A program made the translations under genes and the position numbers. A model generated the notes under the pieces. The model worked only from the letters and a program-made list of their open reading frames with translations. It was not told the DNA's origin and ran no database searches. A stretch of 64,000 bases of DNA from JACVRN01 sp036403815 (GTDB lineage: Bacteria > Acidobacteriota > Blastocatellia > Pyrinomonadales > Pyrinomonadaceae): assembly GCA_036403815.1 (NCBI GenBank), contig DASWQH010000017.1, positions 10,379-74,378 of the forward strand. Reading direction: 5' to 3'. This document shows, piece after piece, positions 1 through 8,760 of this stretch (position 1 is its first letter; every line of letters starts with the position of its first letter).

Positions 1-1286
1 GAGTTGCGCAAAGCGGGAAACCGATTGTTGTTCCACAGGTGAGCCGCGAGCCAGCCTTCCTTGATCGCCTGAATGTGCGCCAGAAAGCGCTGACGGACGG
101 AGAATTGACCTTCATCTGCGTCCCTCTATTGCTTAATGGTAAGCCCGTTGGGACGCTCGGCTTAGACTTAATTTTCGAGTTGAACCGTGATTATGAGCGC
201 ACAACTGAATTCATCTCCATCATCGCCTCGATGATGTCGCAGACGATTAAAGTCGAGCGTCTTGTAGAATCTGAAAAACAGCGCTTGCTGGATGAGAACA
301 CGCATCTCAAACAGGAGCTGCGCGAGCGCTACGACTTCAGCCACATTATTGGAAATAGTAGCCCGCTTCGACAGGTTTACGAGCAGGTCACACAGGTTGC
401 GCGCACAAATACCACCGTGATCTTAAGAGGCGAGTCGGGTACGGGTAAAGAATTGATCGCGCACGCGATTCACTACAACTCGCTACGCGCGGCGAAGCCT
501 TTCGTTAAAATATCCTGCGCGGCGCTGCCGGAAACCCTCATCGAGTCGGAACTCTTCGGCTACGAGAGGGGCGCGTTTACGGGCGCGCATGGGAGAAAGA
601 AGGGGCGCTTCGAACTTGCCGATGGCGGCACGCTCTTTCTGGATGAGATAGGCGACCTGAACCTCTCTACACAGATTAAGCTACTGCGCGCACTCCAAGA
701 GCGTGAGTTTGAGCGCCTGGGCGGCACGGAGACGATTAAAGTCAATGTCAGGTTGGTTGCGGCAACCAACAAGGACTTGGAGCAGGCCATCTCTGCCGGA
801 CAGTTCCGCGAAGACCTCTTCTATCGTCTCAATGTCTTCTCAATCTTCATGCCGCCTTTAAGAGAGCGCAAGTCGGACGTGTTGCTTCTGGCAGATCATT
901 TCCTGGAAAAGTACGCGCGCGAGCACTCGAAAAGTATCCGTCGTATCTCGACTCCTGCGATAGACATGCTGACCAGTTACCACTGGCCTGGCAATGTGCG
1001 CGAGCTTGAGAACACTATCGAGCGTGCAGTCATCGTCTGCGAAAGCAATGTCATTCACGGTCATCACCTGCCGCCGACGCTACAGACTGCGGAAGGCTCC
1101 GGCACCGTAACGCAACTCTCCCTGGCCGGGGCTATAGAGACCTATGAGCGCGACCTCATCCTGGATGCGCTTAAGACTACGCGCGGCAACCGCAAGCGTG
1201 CTGCTAAATTGCTAGATACTACCGAGCGGATCATCAGTTATAAAATAAGTAAGTACAGCATAGACGCTGGCCGCTTCCATCAATAA
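1..1286 (+). CDS. NifA-like sigma54-dependent activator, 5' end outside window
   Basis: The reading frame is open from base 3, so the gene starts upstream and only its C-terminal part is here. The visible product begins in the end of a GAF-type sensor domain. It continues with an AAA+ sigma54-interaction domain: Walker A GESGTGKE (about residue 131 counted from nt 39), the GAFTGA loop that contacts sigma54 (about 178-183) and Walker B LFLDEIGDL (about 199). It ends with a Fis-type helix-turn-helix (GNRKRAAKLL...TTERII). Such proteins remodel RNA polymerase-sigma54 closed complexes at -24/-12 promoters. The layout matches NifA, but no nitrogen-fixation genes are present, so the target is unknown. 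A palindromic repeat lies about 290 bp downstream. Confidence 0.9.
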   Translation, partial: VAQSGKPIVVPQVSREPAFLDRLNVRQKALTDGELTFICVPLLLNGKPVGTLGLDLIFELNRDYERTTEFISIIASMMSQTIKVERLVESEKQRLLDENTHLKQELRERYDFSHIIGNSSPLRQVYEQVTQVARTNTTVILRGESGTGKELIAHAIHYNSLRAAKPFVKISCAALPETLIESELFGYERGAFTGAHGRKKGRFELADGGTLFLDEIGDLNLSTQIKLLRALQEREFERLGGTETIKVNVRLVAATNKDLEQAISAGQFREDLFYRLNVFSIFMPPLRERKSDVLLLADHFLEKYAREHSKSIRRISTPAIDMLTSYHWPGNVRELENTIERAVIVCESNVIHGHHLPPTLQTAEGSGTVTQLSLAGAIETYERDLILDALKTTRGNRKRAAKLLDTTERIISYKISKYSIDAGRFHQ

Positions 1287-1572
1287 ATTCCGCCCCTCTT
1301 CCCGAAGGCGTTCAGTGAATGAGCGGTAGGGATTTTCAAGCTTGATGTGTGGGCTTACCCGGCGAGATACACGGCCAGACAGGCCGCCCGAAGGTTTGCG
1401 CTTCTTCGGCGAGTCTAGCGAAATCCTCCGAGCTGAATTCGACCCCGTTGAGGAGTAGCGGTCGGCGGCGAGCAAGACCCATCAGCCCCGTTAAAACACT
1501 CGCGCTCAGAGCCTCTGTAACGACAAACTCACCACCTTTTATAGCGGTTCTTATTTGCGTGCGACCAAAAAC

Positions 1573-1674
1573 TTCACCGCAGAGACGCCGAGAACGCAGA
1601 GAAAGCGCAGAGAGTATTGAATGCTTTTCAATGCTCTTGCGCCCCCTCTGCGTCCTCTGCGTCTCTGCGGTGAA
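1573..1674. repeat. Palindromic GCAGAGACGC-type repeat
   Basis: Two purine/pyrimidine-biased arms face each other: TTCACCGCAGAGACGC begins at 1573 and its near-complement GTCTCTGCGGTGAA ends at 1674. The loop contains a smaller inverted ATTGAA/TTCAAT pair. It can fold as a long hairpin in RNA or single-stranded DNA. Units of this wording are scattered in many environmental bacterial genomes. The gap 1287-1789 holds nothing else I can support; the minus-strand frame at 1336-1560 looks protein-like but is unrecognised. Confidence 0.75.
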
Positions 1675-1789
1675 TGTTCGTTTGAGTCGCACTCAACTGC
1701 AAACCAATTTAAGTGGATTAAAGGGATTCTGAGCTGTGCGGCAATCTGGAAAAGTTCTAGACAAACTCGTCTGCCTGATTCTTTAGCCT

Positions 1790-1888
1790 CTATATAATCC
1801 TGACTTGCCCTTTCTTTATCATGTTCACAGCTTCAACTACTTGTAACATTCGCCCGGCTGTTTCAAATGCTCTATAGCCGGGCATGCA
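1790..1888 (-). pseudogene. Relic of IS6-family transposase C-terminus
   Basis: About 32 codons ending at a TAG read GYRAFETAGR...VEAVNMIKKGQV. This aligns with the C-terminal tail of the IS6-family transposase elsewhere in the window (GYCSLDTAERTIQGVEVMNM... ending at 45348). No catalytic DDE segment is left and upstream sequence changes into the neighbouring secreted-protein gene. I infer an old truncated insertion; the neighbouring gene's 3' end may have been trimmed by it. Confidence 0.55.
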
Positions 1889-1973
1889 ATTTTGTGGCGA
1901 ACTTGTCCTACGATAGCTACGTAGGTGTAGAAACCCTGGTAGCCTTCTTTGCCTCCAGACGATTCTTGTAACC

Positions 1974-2903
1974 TTATCGCCAGCCACACAAGGATGGTTG
2001 TAATTGAGCGATCTGCTTAAACCGCTCTGCATAAGGTTCTGCATAGGCTTCAACTGTCCTCTTGATTCTGGAGAAGAGGATACAACGGAAGCTCTTCTCC
2101 AGGATGCGGTCACGCAAGTACAGCATAGCGTTCGCTTCGCCCCAGTATTCACGATCCTCCCAAATCTCTACGGACGTTCCTCCCATCTGACGCGCTAGCT
2201 TGAGCAGGCGCGGGTCTTGGGTGTTGTGACCGTTATTGAGAAAGATTCTTTTGTAGACCGGCATCAATTGATTCTGAAGCCGGTAGAGCCTACCGTCCAC
2301 GCTGGCTGCCCGATTCACGTGACCGAACTCGTGCGCGATTTTAGTTGCCGCCAACAGCTTTCCATTGGAGATGTCTGAAATTCCTCTCCACGAGAGCGAA
2401 TTCATTACTGGGTAATAGACCGGGTCTGGGTAGCCTTCATCAATCTGAGAACCCAGTGTGATGGTTGCGCCGGTGAGTTCGCCCGAATCGTTCCACTTAT
2501 ATTTGCCTGTGGTCGCCCCGTGAGGGTTATCAGTAGAGATATTTATGGTTAATGTGAACCCCTTATTATGTGCATACATCTCCCATTGCTTGCGACCAGT
2601 TTCTGTGGACAGGAACTCGCGTTTCCATGCCTCGTATCTAGCCCTATACTTATCAGGAATCTCTTCTTTAATACCGCCAGCCTGATCCGCAGAAGTCGCT
2701 GGCTCCGCGGATAAAACGGCGGCGCTGTCAATCACTCCCGCAGCTGTCGGGAATAAGCCGGGCGGGCTTTGCATGTCCTGAAGTAGGCTGCCTGTGTCTA
2801 CACGTAACGCGGCCTGTTGCTGTGCATAGTGGGGAACGGAAGAGAAGAAACACAATAGTAAAGCCAGAAGTAGGAAGAAGCTGGGTATGCGGAAAATTCT
2901 CAT
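1974..2903 (-). CDS. Secreted hypothetical protein with HEFGH (HExxH) motif
   Basis: A 309-residue protein. A Sec signal peptide is clear (hydrophobic stretch about residues 8-22, cleavage probably near AYAQ-like HYAQQ). The mature part contains HEFGH at about residues 191-195 in the context KIAHEFGHVNRAA, which fits the zinc-binding HExxH of metallopeptidases (gluzincin or metzincin type; third ligand not identified). The rest matches no family I recognise. It stands alone, transcribed away from the TonB-receptor promoter region. No strong Shine-Dalgarno is seen before the ATG. An IS6 relic lies just beyond its 3' end, so the C-terminus may be truncated. Protease activity is an inference from one motif. 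Confidence 0.7.
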   Translation of the reverse strand: MRIFRIPSFFLLLALLLCFFSSVPHYAQQQAALRVDTGSLLQDMQSPPGLFPTAAGVIDSAAVLSAEPATSADQAGGIKEEIPDKYRARYEAWKREFLSTETGRKQWEMYAHNKGFTLTINISTDNPHGATTGKYKWNDSGELTGATITLGSQIDEGYPDPVYYPVMNSLSWRGISDISNGKLLAATKIAHEFGHVNRAASVDGRLYRLQNQLMPVYKRIFLNNGHNTQDPRLLKLARQMGGTSVEIWEDREYWGEANAMLYLRDRILEKSFRCILFSRIKRTVEAYAEPYAERFKQIAQLQPSLCGWR

Positions 2904-3243
2904 TTGGGGGGACTCATCCTTTATGTTCTGATAATACCTGATTTTCAGCTCACGCCGTATATAGAAAATAATTGCGTTCTAAGACACCTTCACATAGAAG
3001 TCAATAGCCAGCCCGCATGTTTCTTTTCAACCTTGTAGAAACGATGCAGCGATGAGAAGCCTGCGCACGCATTAAGTAAAGTTATACACGCGGCATGTTC
3101 TCGGTTTACTGTGACTTAAACAAAGCAGTCCCCGTGCCACATTCGCAACTGGTAACTCATCAATATACTTTCCATTCTCAAGCTGCTCAGAAACACTTGT
3201 AGTACCCTGCCGATGACTGCGGGATTATTACATTGTGATTAAT

Positions 3244-3254
3244 TGGTCTTACCC
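3244..3254. promoter_or_regulatory. Candidate GntR/FCD operator TGGTCTTACCC
   Basis: One mismatch to TGGTNNNACCA, the dyad used by many FadR/FCD-type GntR regulators. It lies 38 bp upstream of the -35 of the TonB-receptor promoter. A GntR/FCD gene is in the same locus. Confidence 0.4.
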
Positions 3255-3291
3255 TTATAAATCAAAATACCCAACTGGTCAAAAGTTTCGC

Positions 3292-3320
3292 TTGACAAAA
3301 CCCGGCTCCTGACCCATAAT
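3292..3320 (+). promoter_or_regulatory. Sigma70-type promoter of the TonB-dependent receptor
   Basis: A perfect -35 TTGACA (3292-3297) and -10 CATAAT (3315-3320) are separated by 17 bp. The start codon of the receptor gene is at 3709, which leaves a leader of about 380 nt. Dyads resembling the GntR/FCD site lie before (3244) and after (3363, 3477) it. The 2904-3708 gap contains no gene I can support. Confidence 0.6.
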
Positions 3321-3362
3321 GCGCCGTACCTTAGAGGTGTAGACGCCTTCGGCTTGATTAAA

Positions 3363-3373
3363 AGGTCAGACCC
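3363..3373. promoter_or_regulatory. Candidate operator AGGTCAGACCC
   Basis: A GGTCAGACC dyad about 40 bp downstream of the -10 box, within the predicted leader. Its position suits a roadblock or repressor site. Confidence 0.35.
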
Positions 3374-3476
3374 TTTTGCTGTAAGTTCTTTGTTTTAAGG
3401 CGTCTGTGAGATAGCGCCGGGGGCTATTCGGCATATATGATTTTAGGGTACACCGCGCTGGGCAAGGATAGTTAAT

Positions 3477-3487
3477 TGGTTAAACCA
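3477..3487. promoter_or_regulatory. Perfect TGGT-TAA-ACCA dyad
   Basis: An exact TGGTNNNACCA dyad in the receptor leader. The identical 11-mer occurs at 23657, upstream of the NagB-like/uxaA operon, which makes a shared regulator more likely than chance. Confidence 0.5.
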
Positions 3488-3708
3488 GTAAGAAGTCACC
3501 CAAGTTAAACTAAGTTTCGAAGCGATGCAGGATGTGGGCAGCTTGGAATATTCATCAAGGCATTCTGCTAACAGACCACTCCAAACTTTAAGAACCAGAA
3601 ATTGAGCCGGTGCGCTGCAATCTTAAAAAGCAGAAGCGGCACGGCACGAAACCCGGATCCCAAGTTGAAGCCATTTCAACTATAGCTCTTAAGAGGAAGG
3701 AAAAACCG

Positions 3709-6700
3709 ATGGCTAAATATGCGTGTAGCCGCGGCATCACCGCTGTGCTGTTGCTCCTGATCGCATTCGTGATAGTTGGCGCACAGGAATTCAGAGGCTC
3801 GCTTACGGGTAAAGTAACAGACCCGAACGAAGCCGTGGTGCCTGGGGCTGAAGTCAGTATCAAGAATATTGAAACCAATAATGTTACCACGGCGACTACG
3901 AATGAAGAGGGAAGCTACAGTTTTCCGCTGCTGTCGCCTGGTAAATATACGCTGACAGTGACCAGAGAAGGCTTCAACACATCAGCCCGTGAAGGCATTG
4001 AGATTGCTGTGGCTGCCAAGTTGACGCTGGATATTAAAATGGACATCGGTGTGGCGGCGACCGTGACGACCGTTGCCGGGACGCCCGTACTGGAGACAGG
4101 CTCAGTCAGCACCGGGACGGTTATCACCAGTCGGCAGATTAGCGAGCTGCCTTTATCCGAAGGAACTCCTTACCAGTTGGCAACGCTCGCGCCCGGCATC
4201 GCATATACCGGCAACCCGCTGTTCACAGGCCCCACTTCAAACGGTAACCTTGCCGCCTTCCGCTCGAACGGTTCCACAGGCTCGAACCAGATCACCTTGG
4301 ACGGCTCGCCAAATTACGCGTTTGACGGCGGCGTAGGCTTCTCGCCTCCCTCGGACGCCGTGCAGGAGTTCAAGGTTCAGACCAACGCCTTTGACGCGCA
4401 GCAGGGCTATTCAGCCGGTGCGACCGTTAACGTCGCCGTCAAGAGCGGAACAAACGACCTGCGCGGCTCGGTCTGGTACTTCAACCGCGACCGCAGCCGC
4501 ATGGCTAATAACTTCTTCAATAACGCGGCAGGTAATGAGCGCCCTGAGAGAACCTATCATCGCTTCGGCGGTGTGTTGGGCGGGCCTGTGTACGTGCCGA
4601 AAGTTTATGACGGGCGCAACAAGACCTTCTTCCTTTTCTCGTACGAGCGCCTCAAGGACAACATAGCGGAGCCGCAGGTCTTCACCGTGCCGACAGAGGC
4701 CATGCGAAGAGGCGATTTCTCGTCGCTGATTGTTGACCGCACTAATATCAACGCGGCGACCAATACCATCATTTACAATCCTTTCTCTGGAACAACGAGC
4801 GGTGCCAATGTGGTTCGCACCTCTTTCGGCTGCCCTACGAGCGGAGCGGTTTCGGCAGCTTCGACGTGTAACCAGATTCCGGTAGGGCTTCTCAATCCGG
4901 TCGCTCTGGCGCTCTTGAGGTACTATCCGCTGCCGAACATTCCAGGCATTGCCAACGGCACGCAGAACAACTTCTTCTCGAATCAGATACGCAGCCAGAA
5001 CTACAGGGCTTGGCTGACACGCATTGACCATAAGATTAGCGATAGCCAGTCAATCTTCGGCAAGTACTATCATAGCTTCAACCCCGAAAACCGTAATGAC
5101 TGGGCGGGTGTGGTCAACGGCTTCCCCATCACTGAGGGCTTTGAATTCAGAACCAATGACGGCGGCAACGTAGATTATACTAACATGCTCACCTCCAGCA
5201 TGGTCTTCGACTTGCGCGTGAGCTTCAACCGCTTCCAGCAGGAGCGACGACCGGCTGAGAATTTTGATCCCTCGACACTGGGTTTCGCGGCTGCCAGCCT
5301 GGCCGCCTTTCGCGGTTACGAGTATCTGCCACGCTTCATGATTAGAAATCTGGATGCGACGAGGCCCATACGCTCGACGCTCGGCTCGACGCGCTCGGAT
5401 TGGAGCGAGGGCAGAATCCGTCCCTTCTACATGGGTTCGATTCAGCCCACTGTGACTCAGATTGTAGGGAACCAGACACTGAAGTATGGATATGACCTGC
5501 GCATTCTGCGCGAGAACTTCGTCAGCAATGGTTACCAGGGAGGCCAGTTCTTCTTCGATGGCACGTACACGGCTCCGGCTTCCAACTCTAATGCGACCTT
5601 GCGTAATGCCTTCGGTCGTGACATCGCCGCGTTCATTTTAGGAATACCCACGACCGGCTCCGGCTCAAACTCAAGCCAGATTGATAACCCGATTGCCTAC
5701 TCCGCGCAGGAGGTCTATCACGGATTCTTCTTTCAGGACGACTGGCGTGTGACGCCTAAGCTGACATTGAATCTGGGCGTACGCTACGAGTTGGAGATGG
5801 GACTCACGGAGCGTTACAACCGCATCATACGCGGGCTTGACCTGACGACGCCAAGTCCTGTTCAGGCACAGGCAAAAGCTGCTTATACTGCGGCCTACAA
5901 CGCCAACCCGACGCAGTTCATCGTCACACCCGACCAGTTCCGCGTGACCGGCGGCTACACATTCGCCGACAACGATAACCGCTCGGCATGGAACGCCGAC
6001 AAGGGCAACGTCCAGCCTCGCATAGGTCTTGCATACGCTCTAGACGACAAGACCGTGCTGCGTACAGGCTTTGGTATCTTCGTCTCGCCGTTCCAGCTTC
6101 CGAGTGGATTGGCCGATACGACCAATAATCAGATAAACATCCAGCCGGGCTTCTCAGGCACCACGCCTTTCGTGCCCACGAATAACAACGGTCTGAGCTT
6201 CATTGCGAATCTGACCAACCCGTATCCCAACGGCACTGCGAGCCTTCAGTCATCTCCGGGCGCGAGTCAGGGCTTGTTGACCAGAATCGGGCAGGACGTA
6301 GGCGTCTCGGATGACCCGGTAGTTCCGGTTAATCGCAAGAACGCCAAGTTCGCGCGCATAGTCTTCGGCATTCAGCGCGAGCTGCCCGGACAGTTCGTCG
6401 TCGAAGCCAACTTCATCAGCGCGTGGGGATACGATCTGGCGGTCAACAGGAATTTGAATTTCGTGCCGCGACAGTACCTTGCAGACTTGAGCGCAGTGAC
6501 GGACGTTACAACCGCCACTGCTCTGGATACTACGGCCAATAATTTCCTTTCCGCTAACCTGCCGGGCAACAGCAACCCTTTCAGAAACCTGCTGCCAGGG
6601 ACGGGAAGCCCCTTTAACACGCAGACGACCTTCACACGCGCGCAGAGCCTGTTGCAGTTCCCGCAGTTCACGAATGTGTTCGTGCAGGAGTATAACGGCT

Positions 6701-7422
6701 CAAACCACTACAAATCGCTACAGCTTCAGGCGACCAAGCGGTTTGCGAATGACAACTCTTTCACAGCCACTTACACCTATTCGAACCTGCGTGAGCAGGT
6801 CAATTACCTGAACCCTTCGGACACCGTGCTGGAAGATCGCATCTCGCCGATTGATCGTCCGCATCGCTTCACCTTTGCAGGAGTCTACAGGCTGCCTTTC
6901 GGTCGCGGTCAGAGGTTCGGCAAAGACATGAATCGTTTGCTGGACGCAGTTATCGGCGGCTGGCAATTCAACGGGACGTACGAGTGGCAGAGCGGCGAGC
7001 CGCTTACGCTCACTGCCGCCAACCTGTTCTATGCGGGCGATGTCACGAAGTTGACGAGCCGTCTAGGCGAGGGTGATGGTCAAGGCGGGAAGTACGGCAT
7101 CAATACTTCGGCGATTGACCGCACAGGCTTAATCGGGCTTAGCTCGTTCAGCCTGCGCACTGTGCCGACGACGTTGGACAACCTGCGCAACCAGCCTTAT
7201 TCAGTCGCCAACCTGTCGCTCACGAAGAACTTCAAGTTCGGCGAAACGAAGCGTTTGCAAATACGCGCTGAAGCGATCAACGCCTTCAACCGTCCGTACT
7301 TCGGCAACGGGCTTGGACTCAATCCCGGCTCACTGGCAGCGCCTAACGCGGCCTTCGGTCTCGTGACCACGCAGCGTAATAACCCGCGTGACATACAGCT
7401 TGGCGCAAAGTTCACTTTCTAG
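3709..7422 (+). CDS. Oar-like TonB-dependent outer-membrane receptor
   Basis: About 1237 residues. I chose the ATG at 3709 because AGGAAGG precedes it and a signal peptide follows at once (hydrophobic VLLLLIAFVIV, then GAQEFRG); the frame is open 33 codons further up. After the signal come a carboxypeptidase-regulatory-like (beta-sandwich) domain (about 28-110: GKVTDPNEAVVPGAEV), a plug-like region and a long beta-barrel ending in Phe (QLGAKFTF). This is the abundant acidobacterial type of TonB receptor. By position at the head of the pectin locus it probably imports pectin-derived oligosaccharides; the substrate is an inference. It is followed by a strong terminator, and its leader has candidate GntR/FCD sites. 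There is no SusD partner. Confidence 0.88.
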   Translation: MAKYACSRGITAVLLLLIAFVIVGAQEFRGSLTGKVTDPNEAVVPGAEVSIKNIETNNVTTATTNEEGSYSFPLLSPGKYTLTVTREGFNTSAREGIEIAVAAKLTLDIKMDIGVAATVTTVAGTPVLETGSVSTGTVITSRQISELPLSEGTPYQLATLAPGIAYTGNPLFTGPTSNGNLAAFRSNGSTGSNQITLDGSPNYAFDGGVGFSPPSDAVQEFKVQTNAFDAQQGYSAGATVNVAVKSGTNDLRGSVWYFNRDRSRMANNFFNNAAGNERPERTYHRFGGVLGGPVYVPKVYDGRNKTFFLFSYERLKDNIAEPQVFTVPTEAMRRGDFSSLIVDRTNINAATNTIIYNPFSGTTSGANVVRTSFGCPTSGAVSAASTCNQIPVGLLNPVALALLRYYPLPNIPGIANGTQNNFFSNQIRSQNYRAWLTRIDHKISDSQSIFGKYYHSFNPENRNDWAGVVNGFPITEGFEFRTNDGGNVDYTNMLTSSMVFDLRVSFNRFQQERRPAENFDPSTLGFAAASLAAFRGYEYLPRFMIRNLDATRPIRSTLGSTRSDWSEGRIRPFYMGSIQPTVTQIVGNQTLKYGYDLRILRENFVSNGYQGGQFFFDGTYTAPASNSNATLRNAFGRDIAAFILGIPTTGSGSNSSQIDNPIAYSAQEVYHGFFFQDDWRVTPKLTLNLGVRYELEMGLTERYNRIIRGLDLTTPSPVQAQAKAAYTAAYNANPTQFIVTPDQFRVTGGYTFADNDNRSAWNADKGNVQPRIGLAYALDDKTVLRTGFGIFVSPFQLPSGLADTTNNQINIQPGFSGTTPFVPTNNNGLSFIANLTNPYPNGTASLQSSPGASQGLLTRIGQDVGVSDDPVVPVNRKNAKFARIVFGIQRELPGQFVVEANFISAWGYDLAVNRNLNFVPRQYLADLSAVTDVTTATALDTTANNFLSANLPGNSNPFRNLLPGTGSPFNTQTTFTRAQSLLQFPQFTNVFVQEYNGSNHYKSLQLQATKRFANDNSFTATYTYSNLREQVNYLNPSDTVLEDRISPIDRPHRFTFAGVYRLPFGRGQRFGKDMNRLLDAVIGGWQFNGTYEWQSGEPLTLTAANLFYAGDVTKLTSRLGEGDGQGGKYGINTSAIDRTGLIGLSSFSLRTVPTTLDNLRNQPYSVANLSLTKNFKFGETKRLQIRAEAINAFNRPYFGNGLGLNPGSLAAPNAAFGLVTTQRNNPRDIQLGAKFTF

Positions 7423-7453
7423 TGTTCTGACATTGGAAAACTTCTGACCGCGA

Positions 7454-7506
7454 TTAACGTGAGCCGCAAGGGGTGCTGATTAGCTGCCCCTTACGGCTCA
7501 CGTTAA
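7454..7506 (+). terminator. Hairpin terminator after the receptor gene
   Basis: 20-bp arms (7454-7473 and 7487-7506; TTAACGTGAGCC... with one mismatch that can pair as G-U in RNA) with a 13-nt loop, followed by a short T-containing tract. It starts 32 bp after the receptor stop codon. Confidence 0.7.
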
Positions 7507-7561
7507 ACTTTTAGCTCATGCTGAAGATGGATGGCTTTCAATGAGTACCGCCGGGAGTCAA

Positions 7562-8674
7562 ATGTTAAATCGAATCACAATCCGGGCTATCGGAATCGCG
7601 TTGTGTCTTTGGCTGTTCACAAATTACGCTGTGGCGCAGAAGGCAGCCGGTATCACTACCTCTAACCGGATTAACTGGAGCGAGAGCCTCAAGCAGAAGA
7701 CTGAATGGTATGCGGGCGACGAGGCGATTCGCATCGCTGATAATCTTCTTCTTTACCAGCGCGACACGGGCGGCTGGCCTAAGAACATAGACATGGCGCG
7801 AGTGTTGGCCGAAGCTGAAAAGACCGACATCATCAAGCAGAAACAGGAAACGGATTCCACGATTGACAACTCCGCGACCTACACTCAGTTGGTTTTCCTT
7901 GCCAGAGTTTACACAGCAAAGAAACTTGAGCGCCACAAACAGGCATTCGATAGCGGCGTGGATTACCTGCTCAAAGCACAGTACACAAATGGCGGGTGGC
8001 CGCAATACTACCCGCTACGTAAAGGCTATTACACACACATCACCTTCAACGACGATGCCATGATCAATGTGCTGCGCCTCCTGCGCGACATTGCTCAAAA
8101 AAAATCTAACTACCTCTTTGTAGACGAGGCTCGTCGAAGTAAGGCTGAGAAGGCCGTAGAGAAGGGCATCGAGGTGATACTGAAAACTCAGATTGTGGTT
8201 GCGGGCAAGCGCACCATCTGGGACGCACAGTATGACGAAATCACGCTCAAGCCCGCCGCCGCCAGAAGGTTTGAGCCTGCGGCACTCGTCACCCGTGAAA
8301 GCGCTGGCATCGTACGCTTCTTGATGGACATCAAGGAGCCTAGCCAGCAAGTCGTAGAGGCCATTGAGAGCGCCGTCAGTTGGTTTGAAAAAACAAAATT
8401 GACGGGCATCAAGTGGATCGAAAAGTCGGACGCCTCGAACCCGCAGGGCTTCGAGCGTGTCGTCATTAAAGACCCGAATGCAGGGCCGCTCTGGGCGCGT
8501 TTCTATGAGATAGGCACGAACCGTCCTATCTTCGTAGGGCGCGACTCTGTCATCAAGTATGACGTGATGGAAATCGAAGCGGAGCGCCGGAACGGTTACG
8601 GCTGGTACAGCGAAGAGCCTGCTAAACTGCTGGGCGAACACTATCCGGCATGGCGGAAAAAGCTTGGGCGATAG
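7562..8674 (+). CDS. pelA: Pectate lyase, family PL10 type
   Basis: About 370 residues, secreted (signal peptide ending near YAVAQ). Pectate lyases cleave alpha-1,4-polygalacturonate by beta-elimination and leave 4,5-unsaturated ends. PL10 hallmarks are visible: GGWPKNIDM, DNSATYTQL, GGWPQYYPLRKGYYTHITF, and NDDAMINVLRLL with conserved acidic residues. The GGW repeats form the (alpha/alpha) toroid. The start at 7562 has GGGAG five bases before it; an ATG at 7541 is the alternative. It is followed 86 bp later by the GH28 gene, and unsaturated products would feed the GH105 enzyme encoded at 11682-13610. Confidence 0.88.
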   Translation: MLNRITIRAIGIALCLWLFTNYAVAQKAAGITTSNRINWSESLKQKTEWYAGDEAIRIADNLLLYQRDTGGWPKNIDMARVLAEAEKTDIIKQKQETDSTIDNSATYTQLVFLARVYTAKKLERHKQAFDSGVDYLLKAQYTNGGWPQYYPLRKGYYTHITFNDDAMINVLRLLRDIAQKKSNYLFVDEARRSKAEKAVEKGIEVILKTQIVVAGKRTIWDAQYDEITLKPAAARRFEPAALVTRESAGIVRFLMDIKEPSQQVVEAIESAVSWFEKTKLTGIKWIEKSDASNPQGFERVVIKDPNAGPLWARFYEIGTNRPIFVGRDSVIKYDVMEIEAERRNGYGWYSEEPAKLLGEHYPAWRKKLGR

Positions 8675-8760
8675 GGTGACCGTAGAGAGAGCCTCCCGGC
8701 TTTAAATATCCCACCGAAGTTGAATCGAATAACATCTGGGAGCTAAGAGAGATATTAGCA

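Noticed and set aside
1..1286. NifA-like gene as evidence of nitrogen fixation
   Set aside because: No nif structural genes in the window; NifA-like activators occur in non-fixers.
1349..1732. 127-codon frame through the palindromic repeat
   Set aside because: Most of its length is the repeat itself; no ribosome site.
4411..5031. Long open frame (206 codons) antisense to the TonB receptor
   Set aside because: It is a shadow of a strongly coding plus-strand gene; no ribosome site or family features.
8015..8641. 208-codon frame antisense to the pectate lyase
   Set aside because: Opposite a clear PL10 gene; composition is explained by codon bias of the real gene.
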